Counted from the stretch's first letter, positions 10,550 to 21,839 are shown. The stretch: DNA of 64,000 nucleotides from Mantis religiosa (GCA_030765055.1 CM060953.1:7075800-7139799); one strand, 5' to 3'. Notes: generated by a model not told the origin, from the letters alone. Numbers and translations are program-made.

Positions 10550-11896
10550 TTAAGACGACTTAAACGGTGGCCGAATCAATTTACCCTTTTTCTTCGGTGT
10601 AGGGCTAACACCTTTCACATCCGGTTTATCATGCCGCTTCTTCGTTGCCGTTCTTACAGTGTGGTCCCTATCCTCTTGGTCCATCTCTTCGGCGGAGGAG
10701 GCCCCTTTCCCTAAAGGGAACTTAGGTTCGAGGGCTTCAAATCGATTAGACACAGAGATCGACGAAGATGACAGTCGTCGATCCGAATCATCACCAGAAA
10801 GCTCCTCAGAAGAAGAGCTTCGGGATGTCTTAGAGCCTGTCTTCTTTCTGGGGATACGGGTGGAATCCTTAAGGAAATCTGTCCTTTGGTAGCTGGTCTT
10901 AAAGACTTTTGGTGGTGGATCGTATACTACAGGCTTCTCATACTTAGATGTCGAAGTCGACGGTTTGGCTGGGGACGGGGCTGAGTTTTTAGTTTCCTTC
11001 GTCCGTTTAGGCAATGTAGTTGCTGAGGCTGGTGATGTTTTTCTAGGCTTCCGTACTTCTGTAGCGACAATAATTCTATCAGAGATGGTGGCCTCACCTG
11101 TAGCGCAGGTTTTCTTGGCCATTTCCCTTCTCGGAACGGACTTAGCTGAAACAGAGCTATAGGTACCGGACCTGGGGACGGAGGGCAGGCCAGTACGTAG
11201 GAGTTTTCGGGCGTCCGAGAAGGATACCTTCTCCTTAACCCGGATTTCCTGAATTGTCCTTTCTTCCACAAATCGTGGGCATTTCCTGGAACTAGATGGA
11301 TGCCCTCCGGCACAGTTGATACATTTAATGAGCGAGGAGCACTCACCATCGTGTAATGCCAAACCACAGTTGACGCATGCTGGAGATCCGTTACACAGTT
11401 GACTAGTGTGACCAAAACACTGACACTTGTAGCACCGCAGGGGGTTTGGTATATAGGGCCTAACCTCAATACTCTCATATCCTGCCTTAATCTTTTGTGG
11501 AAGATTTACACGATCAAAAGTAAGGAACAGGGTACGAGTAGGCAACAATTCCCCACGTTCTCTGCGCTGGACTCGGTACACACAGGTAACTCCCTGGTCT
11601 TTCAGGTTCTCCTGGATCTCCTCGTTGGACTTACCGTCCAACGAACGGGTGGTTACCACCCCGCGCGAGGAGTTCAGGGTCTTATGTATCGTAACAGTGA
11701 TAGGATAACTGCCTAGCGTGCTTGCCTTCAATAAAGATGCTGCCTGGGAGACAGAATGCGCTTCAACCAGGAGCGTGCCGTTTCGCGATCGTATACAGGA
11801 TTTGACAGGACCAACAATTTTGTCTAAGTCCCTCTGGATGGTAAAAGGGTTAACTGTCGTAAATTTCTGACCTTCTTCAGTTCGACTGACTACCAA
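10550..11896 (-). CDS. LINE ORF1, Gag-like zinc-knuckle protein, intact frame
   Basis: An open frame of 448 residues, probably missing a short N-terminus that reads upstream to about 11940. Residues about 150-205 hold three CCHC-type knuckles: CYKCQCFGHTSQLC, CVNCGLALHDGEC and CINCAGGHPSSSRKC. This is the RNA-binding part of I/R1-type ORF1 proteins. The C-terminal half is Ser/Lys-rich and low complexity, ending in a basic patch PTPKKKGKLIRPP. No stop or frameshift is seen, unlike ORF2 of the same element. It acts with the element's own RNA in ribonucleoprotein particles (family knowledge). Confidence 0.85.
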   Translation of the reverse strand: MVVSRTEEGQKFTTVNPFTIQRDLDKIVGPVKSCIRSRNGTLLVEAHSVSQAASLLKASTLGSYPITVTIHKTLNSSRGVVTTRSLDGKSNEEIQENLKDQGVTCVYRVQRRERGELLPTRTLFLTFDRVNLPQKIKAGYESIEVRPYIPNPLRCYKCQCFGHTSQLCNGSPACVNCGLALHDGECSSLIKCINCAGGHPSSSRKCPRFVEERTIQEIRVKEKVSFSDARKLLRTGLPSVPRSGTYSSVSAKSVPRREMAKKTCATGEATISDRIIVATEVRKPRKTSPASATTLPKRTKETKNSAPSPAKPSTSTSKYEKPVVYDPPPKVFKTSYQRTDFLKDSTRIPRKKTGSKTSRSSSSEELSGDDSDRRLSSSSISVSNRFEALEPKFPLGKGASSAEEMDQEDRDHTVRTATKKRHDKPDVKGVSPTPKKKGKLIRPPFKSS

Positions 11897-11949
11897 GTAG
11901 CGAGGACCACAAGACTCGACTAATTCTTTTCCATTGCTACCACAAAATT

Positions 11950-12830
11950 AATATGATACCTAGCAGCAGTAACAATGACAAAAAGAAAAAACAAGGAGAG
12001 TGATGATTCGGATAAGTTTTTGCGAATTTAGTCTCTTGAATTCTCTGGAAAGTTCATCAATTTTCTTAAAAAGATAACTGAAGTTTGTGACAAATATTTA
12101 TACTTTATTGCGATAATAGATATTGATTGCCATTTGTGGGTTGAAAGAGGTAAACAACATCTAAGATAAATAAATGTTCTTCCATAATGAACAAAAATAT
12201 TAAAACAAATGCATTTTATTTCTTTAAAAGTTTAGTAGCACCAACTTTTGAACATTTCTACATTAAACTGCAATGTATAAACTACAAAAGCATTTCTAAT
12301 AATCTCTGTACACAATAAATCATTACAACTGACAATTTATTATTTATGTACAATAACTAACATAACATTCAGAATGCCTACACATGTGAATGCAAAACTT
12401 ACAAGCATATGAAGGTCAACAATGCTGAAGAATCAGAAAAATTGTTTTTACTTCCTGTCTGATGGAATTACTAATTATGAGCGCGTTAACATGTATACTA
12501 AATAGTTGAAAATGACAAATCTTTTTATGCTAAAGATAGAACACAAAAATACTTAGGTGCAAGCATCTAACAAACAATGCAAAATGAAGCAGAACTTCAG
12601 ACTACTAAATGTAAATACATCTTATGTTAATATCTGCTTTCAAAGGACGAATGAAAAAATGTGCAAGCAGAAAGAATACATGTTCTTTTCAAGTAGGCGA
12701 CTGTATATTTTTAAACCATTTAGTATTGCACTTACATTTTTATATTATTATCACTTATGGGAATTCAGTGCAAGTGTTCATCATTAAAACTTACAATTGC
12801 CAAAAGTTTTAGTCACTGGCAGCCTCTGAT
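11950..12830. other. AT-rich stretch, mostly unassigned
   Basis: No gene was recognised. At 12035-12110 there is a sequence resembling the one at 63380-63450 (TTTTCTTAAAA.GATAA.TGAAGTTTGT), probably a scrap of a Penelope-like terminal repeat. ORFs of 60-75 codons at 12557-12812 look random. Confidence 0.4.
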
Positions 12831-12837
12831 GATAGGT

Positions 12838-12965
12838 TTTGAAAAGTTTGTGTCCATTCATTCATTAACTGAAGACCATAAACTTAAGAGAAGAACCGTT
12901 ACTCAAAACCTTCTTCAGAGGTTTCAAACTGAAAGAGATGATTTTCTGAGGAGTACTGTAAAAGG
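12838..12965 (+). pseudogene. mariner transposase fragment
   Basis: The reading LTEDHKLKRRTVTQNLLQRF followed by DDFLRSTV corresponds to the segment of mariner transposases just before the first catalytic Asp (VTGDETW), which is not present here. No inverted ends are visible. It directly precedes an RTE-like LINE. Confidence 0.5.
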
Positions 12966-12989
12966 CAAGAATAAGTAACAGCAAAATCC

Positions 12990-15370
12990 AAAGGCAGTCA
13001 GAAGAAGAAAACATTCCTGAAATTTTAATCAGAAAAGTAGAATATGCCATAGAACACTGAAAAACAGCAAAACTCCAGGAGATGGTGGCATTATTAATGA
13101 ATTATTGAAATGGGGTAAAGAAGAAGTAGCTACACCAATCACCTCACTCTTTAATAAAATATGGGTGACTGAGAAGAAACCACACCAATGGAAAGGAAGC
13201 ACAATAATCTTATTATACAAGAAATGAAGCAAAGAAGACCTGAACAACTATAGACCATTAAGCTTACAGTCAAACCTCTACAAGCTCTTCACTAAAATAC
13301 TCACTAACAGGCTCACGGAAATAATAGATGAGAACCAACCACCCGAGCAGGCAGGATTCTGTACTCGATATAGTACAATAGATCACATACAGACCATAAA
13401 TCAGGTTATAGAGAAAGCAGTTGAATTCAATCATATGGTATTTATCGACTTCACCAAAGCATTTGACTCGGTGGACAACAACAACTTGATAAATTCATTG
13501 TATGCAATAGGAATACATCCTAAATATGTAAGACTGCTAGGAAAGATTTACAAGATCTAAAATCAGAACAGATGTTGAAGGGGAAATATTTGAAATAACA
13601 AAAGGTGTCAGACAAGGAGAACCAATATCCTCAAAACTCTTTAACTGCATACTAGAGTTAGCATTTAGACGGATAAAGTGGAAGAAAAGCTGGGGGCTGA
13701 ATATAAACGGGAAGAAGTTAACCAACCTAAGATTTGCAGATGACCTTATATTATTTGCAAACTAAGCGACAAAACTACAAGAGATGTAGAATGTCAACCA
13801 CAAGAGCAAAAAAGTGGGATTACAAATGAACCTCACAAAAACAAAAATCATGACCAACTCTACAGAAATCATTATTTAAGTAGATGGAGAACAAATAGAA
13901 TACTGTAACAACTACATTTACCTAGGTCAAATGGTGACTCTCTCAGGGACAAGGGATGCAGAAATAAGGAGAAGAGTAAAATTAACATGGGGTAAATTCT
14001 GGAGCCTGAAATTTATTCTTCAGAACAAACATTTAAGATCAGATTTAGAATAGAAACCCTTCAAACCTGCATCATTCCAGTCAAACTATACAACTGCCAA
14101 ATTTGGGCACTAATGAAGAAACAGGCTCTGGTGCTACAAACATGCCGAAGGAAGATGGAACATCAGCCTAAAAGATAAAGTGAAGAATGAAGTGTTGCGA
14201 AGAAAAAGCGACCTAGAAGTTAGTCACCAGAGTGAAGAGGATCAAATAGCAATGGACAGGACATGTGGCGAGAATGCGTCAAGACAGATGGACATTCGAC
14301 AAGGGAGGAGAAGCAGAGTACATTCGAGGATACGGGATTACCCCAAGAGTTCAAGGATAGGCTAGATGCAAAGTGGATTAGAATGGCAAAAGACAGACAT
14401 CAATGGGCATACGCCATAACAGTATGGGATGTGAGACAAGGGAGGAGAAGCAGAGGACGTTCAAGGATACGATGGTTCCAAGAGTTCGATAGACTAGATG
14501 CAAAGTGGATTAGAATGGCAAAAGACAGACATCAATGGGCATACGCCATAACAGTATGGGATATGTGACAAGGGAGGAGAAAAAGAGGACGTTCGAGGAT
14601 ACAATGGTCCCAAGAGTTCAAAGATAGGCTAGATGCAAAAGGTATTAGAATGGCAAAAGACAGACATCAATGGGCGTACGCCATAACAGTATGGGATGTG
14701 TGACAAGGGAGGAGAAGCAGAGGACGTTCAAAGATACGATGGTCCCAAGAGTTCGATAGGCTAGATGCAAAGTGCATTAGAATGGCAAAAGACAGACATC
14801 AATGGGCGTACGCCATAACAGTATGGGATGTGAGACAAGGGAGGAGAAGCAGAGGACGTTCAAAGATACGATGGTCCCAAGAGTTCAATAGGCTAGATGC
14901 AAAGTGGATTAGAATGGCAAAAGACAGACATCAATGGGCGTACGCCATAACAGTATGGGATGTGAGACAAGGGAGGAGAAAAAGAGGACGTTCGAGGATA
15001 CAATGGTCCCAAGAGTTCAAAGATAGGCTAGATGCAAAAGGTATTAGAATGGCAAAAGACAGACATCAATGGGCGTACGCCATAACAGTATGGGATGTGT
15101 GACAAGGGAGGAGAAAAAGAGGACGTTCGAGGATACGATGGTCCCAAGAGTTCAAGGATAGGCTAGATGCAAAGTGCATTAGAACAGCAAAAGACAGACA
15201 TCAATGGGCGTACGCCATAACAGTATGGGATGTGTGACAAGGGAGGAGAAAAAGAGGACGTTCAAGGATATGATGGTCCCAAGAGTTCAAGGATAGGCTA
15301 GATGCAAAGTGCATTAGAACGGCAAAAGACAGACATCAATGGAAGCAAGTGGTAGCAGCTCTGAAGTGAA
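12990..15370 (+). pseudogene. RTE-like LINE reverse transcriptase, degenerate, with expanded C-terminus
   Basis: The RT is readable with frame changes. TPITSLFNKIW and the palm entry LNNYRPLSLQSNLYKLFTKI are followed by QAGFCTRYSTIDHIQT, FIDFTKAFDSVD, GVRQGEPISSKLFN, RFADDLILFAN and IYLGQMVTLSG. Stops (for example 13227 and 13764) and a frameshift near 13555 disable it. The C-terminal motif of RTE-type proteins (basic GRSRIRW.., then KDRHQW) is present, but tandemly multiplied (separate entry). The last copy keeps the natural end KQVVAALK and stop at about 15368. Confidence 0.75.
14298..15345 (+). repeat. tandem array of about eight 132/135-bp units derived from an RTE-like C-terminal coding segment
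   Basis: Units begin at GACAAGGGAGG and start at 14298, 14435, 14567, 14702, 14834, 14966, 15101 and 15236. Spacing is 137, 132, 135, 132, 132, 135 and 135 bp, so nearly all are multiples of three. Each encodes a basic GRRSRGRSRIRW block, then DAKWIRMAKDRHQW and AYAITVWD. Length differences come from one codon (FKDRL against FDRL). At the unit junction the sequence is either TGAGAC (open, Arg) or TGTGAC (TGA stop), giving open runs of two to three units (14263-14568 and 14782-15102). Confidence 0.9.
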
Positions 15371-15375
15371 AATGA

Positions 15376-17115
15376 ACAGTCATTTCTAGATATAATGATA
15401 CAGTATTAATTAAGGATAGACAAAGAACTGGTATCTTTCAAGGATTTGCTCACCTGTAGGAAACAGCTGAACTGACCTCATCAGTGGGTGGGAGGCCCTT
15501 GCTCTTAAGGGATGTTATGACCTATTTATTTATTTACTGTAACAGGCAGGTTCCATCATTACAAGCTAGAATGGAATAGCACCACTTGAAACAGAGTTCT
15601 ATCACAAGGGTACTTTAACATTTTTAGAATGATGGTAAAAATATGTGCAATGAAATGAAAACTAATTTGAAAAGTAACACAAAAGTCTGTAGATTAAGTT
15701 GATGTATTTGATTTATCTAAAGACTAAATAATAAATTTGTAATAATTTGGTCATGGCCCTTGTATTTATAGGTTAAAATTAAAGTGAAGTCATATGCTCT
15801 TTAGTACAATCTGTCACTGCTTGTGTGCATTTGTTCTCAGTTAGCAGTGTAACACTAAGGCTTGTCCTTCACATACTTTCATGTTTTGCACTCAACACTG
15901 TATATATCCACATAGTTTAAAGAGATAAACTCCACTTTAATGGTATTGTTGGTTATCTTAAATTGTGTATTAAGATGCATTCAAAAAACTGTTGCTTTTG
16001 CCTATTCCTTTTGCATTATTTCTAAAAAAAGTAATTGACAATTCAACACTTTACTTTCTGTATTAAGTACATTTTTCTTTTACAAAATTGCTTATATTTG
16101 CTGGTAAATTGAACATTCTGACATTCTTTAAAAAAATACAACCTCTTGTTGATAATACATTCATTTTTATAAAATTTAATATAAAAAATAGAAATATTAT
16201 ATGCTGTTTAGAAACATTTCCTCCAAAAAGTACTTAAAGTTTTATTTTCTGGGTTCATAAATCATAACAATCATCTAAAATATTTTCCTGAGAAAATTCA
16301 GGCTACTGTTCTTTTAGGAGATAGTGGATATTTGTGTGTTTGTCACTAAGGGTTCATTAATTTATAAGATTTGAAGCTTTCACTGTGACGATTAATAATT
16401 AGTAATTCTCAGGTTACCAGCTGTGCCATGTTTATAAAATTGCATGGCTGGTAACTCAAGAAACACTAATTAAGGTTCATTAATTTAACATCATGAATCA
16501 AAAATGATAAATAAAGTGCATCATGATGGACAAATTCTTTCTCCCATTACAATTACAGATGAACCTGCTTTCTACATAACTCAGTTATATGTAATTCACA
16601 TTTATATGTAAATATATGCAGGTCCTGGAAAAAAATGTAATTTATAAATATGTTAATAGAACCTTCTTTATATGTAATGCATTTATACATAATTCACAGG
16701 TGTAAGTATTACATTTCAGTGAAATACAGCTGAGTTATACATAATTAAATGAGCCTACGGATATGCTATCTTAAAAGAAACTTGAAATGCATTTTCCTTA
16801 TCGCTGTTGACAAAGATGCAGGCTACAGAAACAAAAGACAACATAATGCCAGTGTCATAACAACAAATAAGAAGTACACATAATTTTCACTATCTGGTAT
16901 TTACTCTTGAATAGCGGTTTTGTCTTTCAGTTCTCAGTTGCTTTTAATCAACCATGGGGAAAAAAAAAAAAAAAAAGGAAATGCTATATGCTAGATCAGA
17001 AAGTAAAATTCATATGAAAGGAGGCACTTAACAGACACAAAATCCAAATCAAAATTGCTTCTGACTTAGGAATTGCTTATACATGCTATGTACAGTCATC
17101 AGCAACAGAAAACCG
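15376..17115. other. AT-rich intergenic stretch
   Basis: No gene seen. A small imperfect inverted repeat lies at about 16414-16457 (GGTTACCAGCTGTGCCATG against CATGGCTGGTAAC). Its flanks also carry repeated TTCATTAATTT, so this may be a short foldback element. Confidence 0.4.
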
Positions 17116-17117
17116 TG

Positions 17118-17195
17118 GAAAAAAAACTTATCCAGATAACCCACCCTGACCCGGATTTGAACTTGAAACCTCTTGAATGAGGATTGGTAGGCATT
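17118..17195 (-). mobile_element. SINE fragment (tRNA-like head)
   Basis: On the minus strand the reading is TTCAAGAGGTTTCAAG, then TTCAAATCCGGGTCAGGGTG and GGTTATCTGGATAAG. This matches the head and start of the body of the SINE family seen at 44386 and elsewhere. The remainder is missing. Confidence 0.6.
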
Positions 17196-17802
17196 ACATC
17201 AATGCAAAATATTGTACTGAAAAAGCTCTAAGTTCACTAATATGTTTTGCAAAATGAGTTGTATGCATTTAATGAAACAAGCCAAATTATCTAAATAGTT
17301 TAAAGCAGAACCAATTTCTAAATAATGTTTGCTTCATACATATCTTTGTTTGTAAAGTTTTATACATGCAGGCCTATGTATTACTCTAAAAAAATGATGC
17401 ATTATCAAAACCTCATTTGTAAGTAGTTCTGAGTTATAAGTAATCTTTCCTCTTCACCTTGATATACGTATAAATCAGGTTGAACTATATTTACAAGATA
17501 TGGAATACATATTCTGTAACATTGGTAAACTCCTGTAGAATTATGAATTCTAAAATAAACACAATGAAGCTCTGCCTTTTATTAAATGTTTAGAATGTAC
17601 ACATTTATGCTTTGTAAAATTATTCTACTTTATCATTTTCATATTAATAAAGAAACTGATATGGGAGTATATTTAAATAATCCATGAATTGAAAAATTTT
17701 GTAAATCATTCTTTCTTATTACATATGTAAACAACAAGCTATCCTGAAAAGATAAATTAATTCAGTAATTAACAGCATTATTTACTTTGTTTGGAAAATA
17801 TA

Positions 17803-19075
17803 AGGGGCATTTGAAAAGAAACGAGCCAGAGTCTGGTATGTGCAAACCAGTGACAGGATGGTAATATCATGGTGTGTGTGTAATGAAGTGTTGTTCTGAC
17901 CAGAGCGTGAAAGTTCACAGCCCATCGTTAGAGTGCACGCGTGCACGTCACGTGACTATACAAAGCTAGCAGCAGCATGCACCAATCTTCCAATGCTGCC
18001 AGTCACATTGCAAAGAGTCAAATGGAGGCGTCAAAAGAAGAGCTAAGAGGTGTTGTTCGTTTACTGACAGCGGAAGGAGTAGGGCGAACGGACATTCATT
18101 GACAAATGTCACAAGTGTACAGCAAATACTGCATGTCCCTCAAGGGTCAAGGAGTGACACAAGCGCTTCAGGGGAGGACGGGTGTTGTTAGCCAATGATG
18201 CACGGTCTGGACCACCACACTGCATTACCGATGACATTGTCCAGCTAGTTGATGTACTCATTACCCAGGACTGCCGAATGATATTGAAAGCCATAGCCAC
18301 CGAGATCAGATTGAGTGTTGGAAGTGTTCATACCAACATGAAGGAACGACTGCTTCTGCGCAAAGTGTGCCCAATGGGTGTCCCACAGCCTGCAACCACA
18401 CCAGGAAGCATGCCAAATGGCCCACTGTCTTGGTCATCTGCAACATTATGCTAGGGAAGGGAATGAGTTCCTGGCATGAGTGGTGACTGGAGATGAGTCA
18501 TGGTGTCATCACTTCGAACCAGAATCAAAATGATAAGGTCTCCAGTGGAAGCATCCAGGGTCACCAAAAAAAGCCAAGGCCATCCAAACAAGTGCAGGAA
18601 AGGTTATGCTGATGCTCTTCTTTGACCAAGATTGCCCCCTTCTGATACACTTCCTGCAGCATGGGACAACAGTGAATGCCCAGTGTTACTCACAATCCTT
18701 GGCCAACCTTCAGCAAACGATAAAATCAAAACGACCAGGCAATCTCACCCGTGGGGTCATTCTACTAATGCAAAGCCTCATATGGCCAACACAAAGTTCA
18801 AATGGGAGGTTCTCTGCCACCTTCCATAGAGACCAGACAACTCTCTCTGTGATTACGCCATTTTTGGTCCCCTTAAAAAGGCTCTGAGGGGCAAACGATT
18901 CAGCTGTACTTGCAGAACTGGCTCACATCACAGCCCCGGGACTCCCGTGAGACAGCCATTCACTGCCTTATGTCACAGTGGGACAAGTGCCTCAACAGCT
19001 AGGGCCAATACTTCTAACATACAGGTACTGGTTTCAGTAGTTATGTCTCTGGCTCGTTTCTTTTTGAATGCACCT
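17803..19075 (+). mobile_element. decayed mariner element with recognisable ends
   Basis: The ends are about 31-bp inverted repeats (AGGGGCATTTGAAAAGAAAC at the left; the right end is its complement with about four mismatches) bounded by TA. Total length of about 1.27 kb is normal for mariner. Inside, the transposase is visible in pieces: MEASKEELRGVVRLLTAEGV near 18022, LLANDARSG.PHCITDDIVQ at 18182, VVTGDESW-like near 18480, VMLMLFFDQDC near 18603, and a final HCLMSQWDKCLNS. Many stops and frameshifts make it non-coding. It is a different lineage from the intact mariner at 23062. Confidence 0.85.
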
Positions 19076-19229
19076 TATATTTATTTATTATCTTCCCTAT
19101 TTCTATGGTGGCCTTAGCTATCAAGTGAGGATAATTGTAGTACTGTAAAGCATAGCCAGAAACTATGTATTACTATGGCATTAAATGTTTTTAAAAATTG
19201 GCCCAACAATCCTAGCAGAAGCGCATCTT

Positions 19230-19230
<1 letters not shown>

Positions 19231-19274
<44 letters not shown>
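19231..19274. repeat. T44 homopolymer
   Basis: An uninterrupted run of 44 T. It may be the A-tail of a minus-strand retrocopy whose body is no longer recognisable, or simple slippage expansion. Confidence 0.9.
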
Positions 19275-19277
<3 letters not shown>

Positions 19278-19399
19278 TTTGATATACATGAAGCACAAAT
19301 GTCTCCTGTTACAGCTTTTTACAAATGTTGTGGAATTATTATTAAAATGCATAGAAACTGTAGCGTTTCTTCTGTTTAATCATTACTTCACATAATTAC

Positions 19400-19510
19400 C
19401 AATGCTGGTAGCTAAGGTTGTTAAGACACAGACTCCTGTATGGGAGATCTACAGTTCAAATTTTAACAGGAACATCCTCCCTGTCTGAGGATATACCCAG
19501 GGAGGTACTT
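19400..19510 (+). mobile_element. possible tRNA-like SINE remnant
   Basis: GGTAGCTAAGGTTGTTAAGA followed about 40 bases on by ACAGTTCAAATTTTAACAGG resembles degenerate pol III A and B boxes. There is no clear body or tail. Confidence 0.3.
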
Positions 19511-19994
19511 GAAGTATACACAGGCTTAGAACATTTCATTCCTATATTTATTTTCCAAAATGCAATTTCATGTATCATTAATTCCACCATTCATGATTCC
19601 ATTGTTACAAGAAGAGATGTTAAACACTATTAAAAACATCTACATGAGTGACAACTTGAGTGCATTTGCACCAGACTCAGTTCAAACACAAACAAATAGT
19701 TCAAATATCACAAAAACAATTAAAGCTTTAAGTAAGGTGCCCTTAGCTCTTATTGTTCTTGTACAATTTTATGCTAAGCAGAACAACTAGATATTGCTCT
19801 GGTTGTAATCAAACAGTTAACAGCAATATAATAAAATGACAGATTCTCGATTCATTGAATGCACTTAACCAAAATAGGAAGAAGGGCAAGAATAGTGTGA
19901 AAGGATATTGAAAAAATATACAATGCTCAAATTGATGCAGACAAAATTGCCAAATAGTTTAACATTTTGTATTTGTTAAACACTCTGTCAATAT

Positions 19995-20632
19995 TGTCGC
20001 AAACCCGATCGCGATAAGGCGGCTTGGCACACAAAGGAACTGATAGGTGGCTAGCATTCACAAAGTACCGATAAACAAGAGACGAATATTATTTGAAGCA
20101 AAAGGTTAGAAACAGTGATGTATTTAACATTTGAAAGTAATGAGTCGGTAATTCAAAAATTATCGACTCATTATTTTAAAAAAAGAGACGGATAGTTTAT
20201 CCCAGAGGTGAAAGACTTGCCGGCCCAGTTAGGGTTTCACATTTCTCGAATGTGATATAATATTCGGATTACATCATTAGTTGCATTGTTTTCCAGAAAC
20301 ATCTAGTGATTGACAGAACAGTCTGGAATTCATGAATGGGTGTATAAAAAGAAGCCATGGCTAGTGATGAGTCAATTGTTAACAGAGTGAGTAAGCAAAG
20401 AAGAGCTGAGAATGTTGTTGAAAAGAAAGTTGTGTAACAAGAGTGTTGTTCTAACGAGAGCTGATGTTGTAAACTGGACGTGGTTTGTTATTGTCATCGA
20501 CCTTAGAAGATTGTGTTGTTATGTGTTGTAATGTTGTTACGTGAGAATTGAACAGTGTATCTCTAAGGAAATAAAGAACATTTAGAATTTTGGCAATTTG
20601 GGCTTTTAATTCAACAAACTCACAAAGTCACA
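19995..20632 (+). mobile_element. solo LTR (638 bp) of a Ty3/gypsy-like family, ATAT duplication
   Basis: It starts TGTCGCAAACCCGATCGCGA and ends ACAAAGTCACA, with AATAAAGAAC near the 3' end. It is flanked by ATAT at 19991-19994 and 20633-20636. The same start and end occur at 24690 and 63543. The 3' terminus resembles that of the complete LTR element at 60795. No internal region is present, so it is probably a recombination product. Confidence 0.87.
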
Positions 20633-20756
20633 ATATTATACAAATAAAAATATTTGCTAATTAACGTCCACTTATCTTAAGGAGTTGATGTTAATACTTC
20701 TATCTTCTTAAGATAAGTGGACGTTAATTAGCAAATATTTTTATTTGCATAATATT
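20632..20756. repeat. near-perfect long inverted repeat (hairpin)
   Basis: The arms 20641-20681 and 20707-20747 are exact 41-base complements, separated by 25 bases. With one mismatch they extend to about 50 bp. The outer flank (CTTCATTTTCTGTGTA) resembles that of the inverted repeat at 30750-30952, so both probably belong to one Penelope-like family. The solo LTR at 19995 inserted at the very tip of the left arm. Confidence 0.85.
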
Positions 20757-20794
20757 TATTACTCCACTGTAACTAGCTTCATTTTCTGTGTAAT

Positions 20795-20866
20795 CACTCT
20801 TTCAATTCTTAGGATTTATCTATGCAACTTCACTCTTTCAATTCTTAGGATTTATCTATGCAACTA
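20795..20866 (+). repeat. tandem duplication, about 35 bp, two copies
   Basis: CACTCTTTCAATTCTTAGGA and the following TTTATCTATGCAACT occur twice in immediate succession with no mismatch that I can see. It is a recent local duplication. Confidence 0.85.
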
Positions 20867-20951
20867 CTCAGTGTGAAAGAATTTCATTGTAAATATTAGT
20901 AAATCTATCAATATGGGGCTGTCGCTCTTAAGTACATTTGAAAACCATCAG

Positions 20952-21025
20952 TCTGTGTCAGGTTTGAACCTGCAAACTTAGTATCATTACGCCAGCATCT
21001 AACCAACTAAGCCATCCAGACCGAA
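20952..21025 (-). mobile_element. tRNA-like sequence (SINE head or tRNA pseudogene)
   Basis: On the minus strand GTCTGGATGGCTTAGTTGGT is followed by CAGGTTCAAACCTG, a good T-arm, and by CAGAC, which pairs with the 5' GTCTG. The middle does not fold into a proper anticodon stem, so a functional tRNA is unlikely. Confidence 0.5.
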
Positions 21026-21214
21026 GACAACACTGCTGTGATAATTAGTGAATCAGCTACGAAAGTTAATGTTGTACCTGGAGAGACACTCTGAAGTGAT
21101 TTAGAATTGCAGTGTTTTAATAATATTACTCAATCTAGCGGCAGATCCTCTCAGACTGGTGAACTGGTACTATTATGTTTTCTAAATGGGAAAAGTTCTG
21201 GACTATGGCGAATG

Positions 21215-21258
21215 AGGTGCCTTTGCAGGCTTAGGGTTGCCACCTCATTTCCCCCATT
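21215..21258. repeat. short inverted repeat, possible transposon terminus
   Basis: AATGAGGTG and CACCTCATT bracket GGCTTAGGGTTGC. It lies about 220 bp from a DDE transposase fragment and may be one end of that element. Confidence 0.35.
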
Positions 21259-21479
21259 CTTTTAATATTTCCATCTCTCCCTCACACTGCCTTAAGTATT
21301 CTTGGCATTCATCGTAAGGGTACCTAAACTAAATTTTCCAAACTTTTATAATAATGCATTTGTTAAAAACAAAATTAGAAAAAGCCTATTTGTATGTTTT
21401 AAAAGCTATAATAATAGTTTATGAATTACCTATTTTTATAATCTAATGGAACTACCAGTGGCTCATCTGCATAACTGAA

Positions 21480-21830
21480 TGTCAATTAGGTCAACAGACA
21501 ATTTGTCATTGTCACTGTCTTCATCGTCTGAGTCTTGCAAACTTATGATAGGCTCAAAAATCAGGTCATGTCCAGAAGTTGTCTTCTTGTAATTTTTATG
21601 CATGTCTCACAGTTTTCCCAGTCCTGTTGTATTAGATTATCAATTTCTATGTGAATAAATCGTTCAACACCAGTCAGTTTAAAAGTATTATTTCTCTTTG
21701 CAACATAATTTGAGCCCACATTAACTCAATTGGATTGTACTGGCAGTGGAAAGGGGGAACGTGGTCTACCTTGTGACTCATTTGAATTGCTAGCTGATCT
21801 GATACACTTTTCCCTGGATTTTAAACAGAT
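21480..21830 (-). pseudogene. DDE-superfamily transposase C-terminal fragment
   Basis: The minus strand reads HCQYNPIELMWAQ, then (shifted frame) NYVAKRNNTFKLTGVERF and IQQDWENC. Both match the block around the third catalytic acid and the helix after it in IS630/Tc1-related DDE proteins. It is followed by an acidic tail with DSDDEDSDNDK. The N-terminal two thirds are absent. Confidence 0.65.
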
Positions 21831-21839
21831 GAACAACTT

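Larger units (their letters stand above)
9180..11950 (-). pseudogene. RNase H-bearing LINE, segment D (ORF1 plus endonuclease)
   Basis: This is the 5' part of the older LINE. It holds a Gag-like ORF1 (11896-10550) and the N-terminal half of ORF2 (10512-9180). Its 3' boundary is the insertion point of the CR1/Daphne-like LINE; the protein continues in segment C. Upstream of 11896 the frame reads back to about 11940 (ESCGPRYLVV), after which LINE similarity is lost, so the element is probably 5'-truncated there. Confidence 0.85.

Noticed and set aside
10927..11478. Minus-strand ORF of 183 codons overlapping LINE ORF1
   Set aside because: Shadow frame of the zinc-knuckle ORF1; no motif of its own.
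20952..21025. Possible functional tRNA gene
   Set aside because: The T-arm and part of the acceptor stem pair, but no proper anticodon stem forms; more likely a SINE head or pseudogene.
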